Position numbers and translations under genes: made by a program. Shown here in pieces: positions 1-4,164 of a DNA stretch of 6,968 bases. The stretch is from Rikenellaceae bacterium. GTDB taxonomy: Bacteria; Bacteroidota; Bacteroidia; Bacteroidales; Rikenellaceae. Location: the NCBI GenBank assembly GCA_021203585.1, contig JAJQAW010000329.1:1-6968 (forward strand). The letters run 5' to 3'. The notes below the pieces were generated by a model. The model searched no databases. It was not told where the DNA came from and saw only the letters and a list, made by a program, of their open reading frames with translations. The first letter of the stretch is position 1. Each line of letters starts with the position of its first letter.

Positions 1-1
1 C

Positions 2-247
2 AATGGACAATCCACGGCGTTCGGCGCAAGAGCTGAGATTGATCCAAAACTATGGAGCCAGCAAAAGCAAAAAGCCATCGGACGAACAGATGATGCCGTA
101 TCGGTAAACAGCAAGGTAGAAAGTTATAAATCCCGACTGCTTCGGATGTATAACGATCACGTAAATGCCGGTGCGGTCGTCACAGCTGTCGATTTGGTAG
201 ACAAGTTTCTTGGCAAAACTCCCTACATTTGCAGGGTAAGGTCATGA
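2..247 (+). pseudogene. Tyrosine recombinase (integrase) N-terminal fragment, 5' end outside window
   Basis: The reading frame is open from the window edge to a TGA at 245-247. Its translation contains EIDPKLWSQQKQKAIGRTDD, then a helical stretch (SVNSKVESYKSRLLRMYNDH) and AVDLVDKFLGK. This is the pattern of the N-terminal arm-type DNA-binding domain of Bacteroidetes tyrosine recombinases, in which 'P..W' is followed by a short basic stretch, a long helix and an 'L...FLG' segment. Family resemblance ends at LGK (about position 217). The last nine residues, TPYICRVRS, do not continue into the expected SAM-like core-binding domain. The catalytic domain with its R, H, R and Y residues is absent downstream in any frame I could follow. 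I infer a truncated relic of an integrated element (conjugative transposon, genomic island or phage). The upstream part is not visible. The family call comes from remembered patterns, not a search. Confidence 0.72.
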
Positions 248-263
248 GAAATAGACCGATTCG

Positions 264-279
264 GACACAGGAAAGTGTC
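264..279 (+). repeat. Short hairpin after the recombinase fragment
   Basis: GACAC (264-268) pairs perfectly with GTGTC (275-279) across the loop AGGAAA. The containing string, TTCGGACAC at 260-268 followed by GTGTCT at 275-280, recurs at 656-670 without the six loop bases. The following bases are only mildly T-rich, so a terminator role is weak. Confidence 0.4.
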
Positions 280-282
280 TGA

Positions 283-330
283 TTTATTCCAGTGGTGAAA
301 TTATGGCGATTTAACTGTGCATGGAATAAA
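283..330. repeat. 9-bp perfect inverted repeat with 30-bp spacing
   Basis: TTTATTCCA at 283-291 is the exact reverse complement of TGGAATAAA at 322-330. Its function is unknown. It lies in the degraded region between the recombinase fragment and the carA promoter, so it may be a leftover of a mobile element. Confidence 0.45.
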
Positions 331-535
331 CATTTTTGTTTCACGTCTGTTTCTTTTTGCACGGGCAAGGTTTGCGACAAGTCTGACCACATGAGCTTAC
401 GGATAGACATCGTTTCGATCCGGTCAAGTTCTCCGGCCGCCGGCCACTGAGTTAAAAGAAGGGGTGGTTATTTTTCCTTTCCTCAAAACCGGAATAAAAT
501 TTCCCTTTGGAGGAGTAGCGAAACAAAAAAGTCCG

Positions 536-543
536 TAACTTTG
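536..543 (+). promoter_or_regulatory. Bacteroidetes-type -7 element, candidate carA promoter
   Basis: TAACTTTG at 536-543 matches the Bacteroidetes -7 consensus TAnnTTTG. A TTTG at 506-509 could be the -33 box, but the 26-bp gap exceeds the usual ~19-21 bp, so the upstream box is weak. Transcription would begin near 550 and give a leader of roughly 440 nt before the carA start at 990. I see no better -7 match closer to carA. Confidence 0.5.
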
Positions 544-595
544 CATTTTAGAAACCTACTTCTAAAAAGAGGCAGTTTCAGCTAAGGGTTAGCAA

Positions 596-654
596 CCGGG
601 GTGTAATGGAAAACTGGTCTATACCCGGATCGAAAGTACGGTCCATGAGCCGGG
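596..654 (+). promoter_or_regulatory. Candidate structured RNA leader with alternative stems
   Basis: Three stems can be drawn that share bases. Stem 1 pairs CCGGGGTGTA (596-605) with TATACCCGG (620-628), giving nine pairs with one bulged G and one G-U. Stem 2 pairs GGATC (627-631) with GGTCC (640-644) around an 8-nt loop. Stem 3 pairs CCCGG (624-628) with CCGGG (650-654). Stem 1 excludes both others because all use bases 627-628. Such an arrangement is typical of attenuators and riboswitches, but I recognise no known class and see no following U-tract. It lies between the candidate promoter and carA. Confidence 0.3.
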
Positions 655-696
655 GTTCGGACACGTGTCTTTCTTCGGAAGGGGAAGGATGGAGAA

Positions 697-929
697 ATCG
701 GAAACCGATGCTTTAGGGAGGAGGACACGGGAATGCTACTATTGGAAAGGTAGGCACGGGAGCCGATTCATTGGAGAAGCAGGCACGGGAACCGATCCAT
801 TCGGGAAGCAGGCATGCAAACCGATCCATGAGGGAAGGGGCAGACGCGGGACCGATCCGCCGGGAGCGGTTAAGTACGGGAACCATCCGGCGGGAGATAT
901 ATACTCAGGAATCGATCTGAATATCGAAC
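697..929 (+). repeat. Degenerate tandem repeat array in the carA leader, about 8 units of 29-31 bp
   Basis: The core GGGAACCGATCC and its variants recur with helix-scale regularity. CCGAT-like cores start at 705, about 734 (degenerate), 763, 792, 821, 852, 883 (CCAT) and 912 (TCGAT), at spacings of 29, 29, 29, 29, 31, 31 and 29. The best copies are 753-781 and 782-810, both 29 bp. They share GGCACGGGA at the start, CCGAT in the middle and GAAGCA at the end. The array is purine-rich. Because 29 and 31 are not multiples of three, the repeats shift reading frame from unit to unit, which argues against their being part of a protein. At the left edge, ATCGG-AAA-CCGAT (697-709) is a perfect small hairpin. 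I do not recognise the family. Confidence 0.7.
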
Positions 930-989
930 TACTCGGACAGTTTCGCCAAAAACCCCGAAGATTTTAGCACTCAAACACTTACTGCATAC

Positions 990-2081
990 ATGTCAAATCA
1001 AACCAAAGCCCGTCTGATTCTGGAAGACGGACATGAATTTACGGGGTTCAGCTTCGGCTCTCCCACCCCCGTTACCGGGGAAGTCGTTTTCAATACCGCC
1101 ATGACCGGCTACCCCGAAAGTCTTACCGATCCATCTTACGCGGGGCAAATCTTAATCATCACTTATCCTTTAATTGGGAATTACGGAGTACCGGGCAATC
1201 AATCGGAAAACGGAGTTCCCAATTTTTTTGAATCCGACCGAATCCACATCAAAGCCCTCGTCATTTCGGATTACTCGTTCGAGTATAGTCACTGGAATGC
1301 GCTGCAAAGCCTCGACGCTTGGCTACAGGAGCAAGGAGTTCCGGGAATTTACGGCGTAGATACCCGCCAAATTACCAAGATCATCCGCGAACATGGGGTT
1401 ATGCTGGGTAAAGTAGCGATCGAGGGATTGCCGGTTCCGCCCGAATTTATAGACCCCAATCAGGACAACCTGGTGGCGCAGGTCAGCACCAAAGAGGTGA
1501 AAACCTTCGGAAACGGCCCATACAAAGTGGTTCTGGTGGATTGCGGAAGCAAATACAATATCATTCGGTGTTTGTGCGATCGGGATACCACCGTGACACT
1601 GGTCCCCTGGGATTTTGATTTTACCACGCTCGATTATGACGGGGTGATGATCTCCAACGGACCGGGAGACCCGAAAATGTGCGGAGCTACCATTCAAAAC
1701 ATTCGGAAGGCCTTCGCCATCGGCAAACCGATCTTCGGCATTTGCATGGGCAATCATCTGTTGTCCATGGCCGCAGGTGCAGATACCTATAAGTTGAAAT
1801 ACGGACACCGGAGCCACAACCAACCGGCACTCGAGGTGGGCACCGACAAAGCGGTCATCACCTCGCAAAATCACGGATATGCGGTCGATCCTACCGGACT
1901 GGGTAGTGACTGGGAGCCCTATTTTGTCAACTTGAACGACGGCACGAACGAAGGAATCCGCCACAAATCGAAGCCTTTCTTTTCGGTTCAATTCCATCCG
2001 GAGGCCTCCAGCGGTCCCGTGGATACGGAATACCTGTTCGACGATTTTATCGAACATATAAAAACCGCTCTGAATTCCTAG
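990..2081 (+). CDS. carA: Carbamoyl-phosphate synthase small subunit (glutaminase)
   Basis: CarA hydrolyses glutamine and channels ammonia to CarB for synthesis of carbamoyl phosphate, the precursor of pyrimidines and arginine. It acts in the cytosol as a heterodimer or higher oligomer with CarB. The 363 residues fit the family (about 360-390). The N-terminal small-chain domain (about 7-135) shows GEVVFNTAMTGYPESLTDPS and YGVDTRQITK. The class I glutaminase domain (about 175-358) shows SNGPGDP, the nucleophile elbow GICMGNH with C252, SQNHGYAV, and FHPEAS with H336 and E338, so the Cys-His-Glu triad is complete. The start is the first ATG of the conserved N-terminus; no Shine-Dalgarno is seen and the upstream region is A/C-rich. 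KYGHRSHNQP and NEGIRHKSKPFFSVQFHPE resemble eukaryotic CAD more than E. coli CarA. Oddity: position 256 is His, where the elbow usually carries Gln. carB lies 2.08 kb downstream rather than adjacent. Confidence 0.97.
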   Translation: MSNQTKARLILEDGHEFTGFSFGSPTPVTGEVVFNTAMTGYPESLTDPSYAGQILIITYPLIGNYGVPGNQSENGVPNFFESDRIHIKALVISDYSFEYSHWNALQSLDAWLQEQGVPGIYGVDTRQITKIIREHGVMLGKVAIEGLPVPPEFIDPNQDNLVAQVSTKEVKTFGNGPYKVVLVDCGSKYNIIRCLCDRDTTVTLVPWDFDFTTLDYDGVMISNGPGDPKMCGATIQNIRKAFAIGKPIFGICMGNHLLSMAAGADTYKLKYGHRSHNQPALEVGTDKAVITSQNHGYAVDPTGLGSDWEPYFVNLNDGTNEGIRHKSKPFFSVQFHPEASSGPVDTEYLFDDFIEHIKTALNS

Positions 2082-2251
2082 CCGCTCCCGGCGTTTACGG
2101 ATCAGTGAAAGGAATCGATGGCTGCTCCCGAACGGAAAGGGAGAACGGAAAAAGAGGGACCGGTACCCGGTAACGGCGGAATCGATTTTAACCCCATGGG
2201 GCGAAGAAGAAGGGATAGCGAAGATCGGGTAACAAGTCACGATTCGATTCA

Positions 2252-2267
2252 GGCCGCAGCGGCGGCC
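2252..2267 (+). repeat. GC-only hairpin
   Basis: GGCCGC (2252-2257) pairs perfectly with GCGGCC (2262-2267) around the tetraloop AGCG. It is the most stable of the short hairpins downstream of carA. It lacks a following U-run, so it is not a canonical intrinsic terminator, although it could still impede transcription or protect the carA 3' end. Confidence 0.45.
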
Positions 2268-2340
2268 ACAGAAAGCGCCGCAGGCCGTTTGGTCCCCCCA
2301 ACACTGATCAGCAGACCGGCAGTACGACCCATCACCTGCA

Positions 2341-2367
2341 TCAGGCAATGAGAAAAGATTCTCCTGA
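2341..2367 (+). promoter_or_regulatory. Bulged stem-loop upstream of the ABC genes
   Basis: TCAG (2341-2344) pairs with CTGA (2364-2367), and GAGAA (2350-2354) pairs with TTCTC (2359-2363) around AAGA, leaving GCAAT bulged on one side. It ends 43 bp before the ATPase start codon. It could be a leader structure, a weak terminator or chance; no U-tract follows. Confidence 0.3.
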
Positions 2368-2409
2368 CGGGTCTGACCAGTCCCATACAATGATCTTTAA
2401 AATCTGGGC

Positions 2410-3303
2410 ATGAATATACTTACAGTCACACACGTTACCAAACATTACGGTTCGATACGGGCCTTGCAGGAGGTCTCTTTCGGAGTTCCGGAGCGGTGTG
2501 TTTTCGGAATTCTCGAGCCCAACGGCAGCGGAAAAACCACGCTGCTCGGGATCGCAATGGGAATCACCCGCGCAAGCTCCGGAAGCTGCCGGTTGTTCGA
2601 AGATGAAAAAACCCCGCCCGCAGAACTCCGCAAACGGGTCGGCACGCTGCTAGAAACCCCCAATTTTTACCACTATCTCTCGGCGGTCGATAATCTGAAA
2701 ATCACCGCCGGGATCAAAAAAGTTCCTTTCGATCAAATCGACAGCGCCCTGCGAAAAACAGGTTTTTACGAGCGCCGAAACAGCAAATTCAGCACTTTTT
2801 CGCTGGGCATGAAACAACGGCTCGGGATAGCCGGAGCGCTGCTGGGAAATCCGCAAGTCCTGGTGCTGGATGAACCGACCAACGGACTCGATCCGGAAGG
2901 AATTGCCGAGATCTGCAGCCTGATCCGGGAATTGGGCGCTGCGGGACATACCATTATCATGGCCAGCCACCTGCTGGATGAGGTGGAAAAAGTGTGTTCT
3001 CATGTGGCCATTCTCAAATCCGGCAAGTTACTGGCAGCCGGAAAATCGGATGAAATCCTGGCCGAGGGGGATCGGCTGGAAATAGCTTCCCGCGACAACG
3101 ATCGACTGTATCGGGTCCTGAAAGACCAACTACCCCAGGGAGCAAATAACCCGGGAAGAGACGTTTATTTCCATGAATCTGCCGAGCAACCGAATCGACA
3201 CGGAAACCTTCAATGCCTGGTGTTTCTCGCAGGATATCGTATTGACCCGACTGGTACTGAAAAAGAAAAGCCTGGAAAGCATTTTCTTCGAATTGATCGC
3301 TAA
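2410..3303 (+). CDS. ABC transporter ATP-binding protein (BcrA-like), frameshifted near the C-terminus
   Basis: This is the ATPase of a two-component exporter of the BcrA/lantibiotic-immunity type, acting at the cytoplasmic face with the permease encoded next. The 297-residue frame shows a Walker A-like EPNGSGKT (36-43), LLETPNFY at the Q-loop position (80-87), the signature SLGMKQ (131-136), Walker B VLVLDEP (150-156), D-loop GLDP (159-162) and the H-loop histidine (187). Two defects are seen. First, Walker A begins with Glu36 instead of Gly (GAG where GGG would be expected). Second, the natural C-terminus lies in the next frame: after LKD (codon 239), removing one C at 3126-3127 restores NYPREQITREE and then LVLKKKSLESIFFEL, typical of the family tail, ending with TAA at 3320-3322 (about 303 residues). 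The permease ATG follows that stop by 2 bp, implying the corrected frame was ancestral. The substrate is unknown; a pseudogene or an indel error are both possible. Confidence 0.85.
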   Translation: MNILTVTHVTKHYGSIRALQEVSFGVPERCVFGILEPNGSGKTTLLGIAMGITRASSGSCRLFEDEKTPPAELRKRVGTLLETPNFYHYLSAVDNLKITAGIKKVPFDQIDSALRKTGFYERRNSKFSTFSLGMKQRLGIAGALLGNPQVLVLDEPTNGLDPEGIAEICSLIRELGAAGHTIIMASHLLDEVEKVCSHVAILKSGKLLAAGKSDEILAEGDRLEIASRDNDRLYRVLKDQLPQGANNPGRDVYFHESAEQPNRHGNLQCLVFLAGYRIDPTGTEKEKPGKHFLRIDR

Positions 3304-3324
3304 TCCTGAAAATCCCCGGTAAGT

Positions 3325-4115
3325 ATGTGGCATTTACTGAATATCGAGTGGATGAAAATCCGCAAATTCCGGGCTTTCCTGTGGCTGCTGGGATTTTTCG
3401 CGGTCAGCGTATTCGGACTCAATTATTTGTGCTACGGCGTGGTCGAAATGCGCAACCAGGCTCAGGCCCAGGTTCCGGATCTGTCGCGCATACTGATCGG
3501 ACAACCGTTCGCTTTCCCGGAAGTATGGAAAACGGTTGGTTATCTGAGTAGTTTCCTACTTTTTCTTCCCGGATTGATGCTGATCCTGTTGGTATGCAAT
3601 GAATTCTCGTTCCGTACCCACCGGCAAAATATCCTCGACGGACAGAGCCGCAGCCAGTTTCTGTGGGCCAAAACAGCGGTAATGGTTTTACTGGGCCTTG
3701 CCGTAACCCTGCTGGTTTTTCTCATCGGCTGCTTTTTCGGAATCCGTGCCGGCGGAACCTTTTCCCTGATCAATGCGCAGTACGTCTGCTTTTTTTCATC
3801 CAGTCCATCGCCTATATGACCGTGGCTATGGTCTTAGCGCTGTTTTTCCGGCGATCCGGAATCAGCATCGGGTTATATTTTCTCTATGCGTTCATTATCG
3901 AAAACCTGTTGGTAGCTCTTATAAACCGGTACCTTCCGGTCGGAAATTATCTGCCGCTGAAATCGGCGGATCAATTGATTCCAGCGCCCTCCTTGCTCGG
4001 CCTGGTCGTATCGACAACACCAGCCGATACGGCCGTCTACTTGGCCGTCAGTCTGCTATGGATGATCGGATTGTGGATCTTGTGCCACTACCGATTTCAA
4101 CGGGCAGACCTTTAA
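3325..4115 (+). pseudogene. ABC-2 type exporter permease, split by a frameshift
   Basis: This is the membrane partner of the preceding ATPase. The first frame (3325-3819, 164 residues) carries membrane segments at about 18-40, 72-92 and 112-140 and the motif NEFSFRTHRQNILDG, characteristic of Bacteroidetes BcrB-like permeases. It then ends in an unrelated tail, SSSPSPI. The rest continues in another frame as FIQSIAYMTVAMVLALFFRR, two further predicted membrane spans and the end [10 protein letters not shown], with TAA at 4113-4115. The break lies in a T7 run at 3790-3796. Eight Ts would give one uninterrupted protein of about 263 residues with six membrane segments, the normal size and topology. 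The start ATG lies 2 bp after the restored stop of the ATPase gene, as in a coupled operon. Slippage at the T-run could in principle restore some full-length product; a sequencing error is the other explanation. Confidence 0.8.
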
Positions 4116-4119
4116 TACC

Positions 4120-4132
4120 GGGTACGGTACCC
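4120..4132 (+). repeat. Perfect inverted repeat between permease and carB
   Basis: GGGTAC (4120-4125) and GTACCC (4127-4132) are perfect reverse complements around one base, so in RNA a 5-bp stem with a CGG loop is possible. It begins 5 bp after the permease stop and ends 32 bp before the carB start. No U-tract follows. It may be a weak terminator, a processing site or an operator. Confidence 0.35.
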
Positions 4133-4164
4133 CGCTTAAACGGAAGCTAAAACAAAATAATAGA

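Larger units (their letters stand above)
248..505. other. Gene-free stretch with small inverted repeats
   Basis: No convincing coding sequence is seen on either strand. GACAC (264-268) and GTGTC (275-279) form a 5-bp hairpin with a 6-nt loop, 16 bp after the recombinase fragment stop. TTTATTCCA (283-291) and TGGAATAAA (322-330) are a perfect 9-bp inverted repeat with 30 bp between the arms. GGCC (435-438) and GGCC (442-445) flank a 3-nt loop in a GC-rich patch. None is followed by a clean T-tract, so I do not call a terminator. The base composition is more AT-rich and less gene-like than the rest of the window, as expected for remnants of an inserted element. Confidence 0.5.
2082..2409. other. 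carA-ABC intergenic spacer, hairpin-rich, no gene seen
   Basis: No credible coding region is seen in these 328 bp. There are several short hairpins: CTCCC (2125-2129) with GGGAG (2139-2143); ACCGG (2159-2163) with CCGGT (2167-2171); the palindrome CCCCATGGGG (2192-2201); GGCCGC (2252-2257) with GCGGCC (2262-2267); and a bulged stem at 2341-2367. GGAATCGAT occurs at 2111-2119 and 2178-2186 and matches the last unit of the carA leader array (908-916), suggesting that the two spacers share a diverged repeat family. I found no TAnnTTTG element before the ABC start and no T-tract terminator after carA. Confidence 0.55.

Noticed and set aside
180..410. 76-codon minus-strand frame
   Set aside because: It overlaps the antisense of the recombinase fragment and shows no recognisable motif. 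The region looks like degraded intergenic DNA.
506..509. TTTG as the -33 box of the carA promoter
   Set aside because: It is 26 bp from the -7 element at 536, outside the usual ~19-21 bp spacing, so it was not included in the promoter call.
697..929. CRISPR array
   Set aside because: The units are contiguous and degenerate throughout, with no alternation of identical repeats and unique spacers, and no cas genes are visible.
665..967. 100-codon plus-strand frame ahead of carA
   Set aside because: It coincides with the tandem repeat array, whose 29 and 31 bp units change frame from copy to copy. The product is a low-complexity Gly/Arg-rich string with no recognisable domain. A leader peptide cannot be fully excluded.
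2081..2096. Intrinsic terminator directly after carA
   Set aside because: GCCG-CTCC-CGGC followed by GTTT gives only a 4-bp stem and three Ts, too weak to call.
2118..2351. 77-codon plus-strand frame after carA
   Set aside because: It spans several hairpins and has an Ala/Arg-rich composition with no family resemblance.
1323..2390. 355-codon minus-strand frame
   Set aside because: Most of it is antisense to carA, whose protein is unmistakable. Its translation resembles no family I know.
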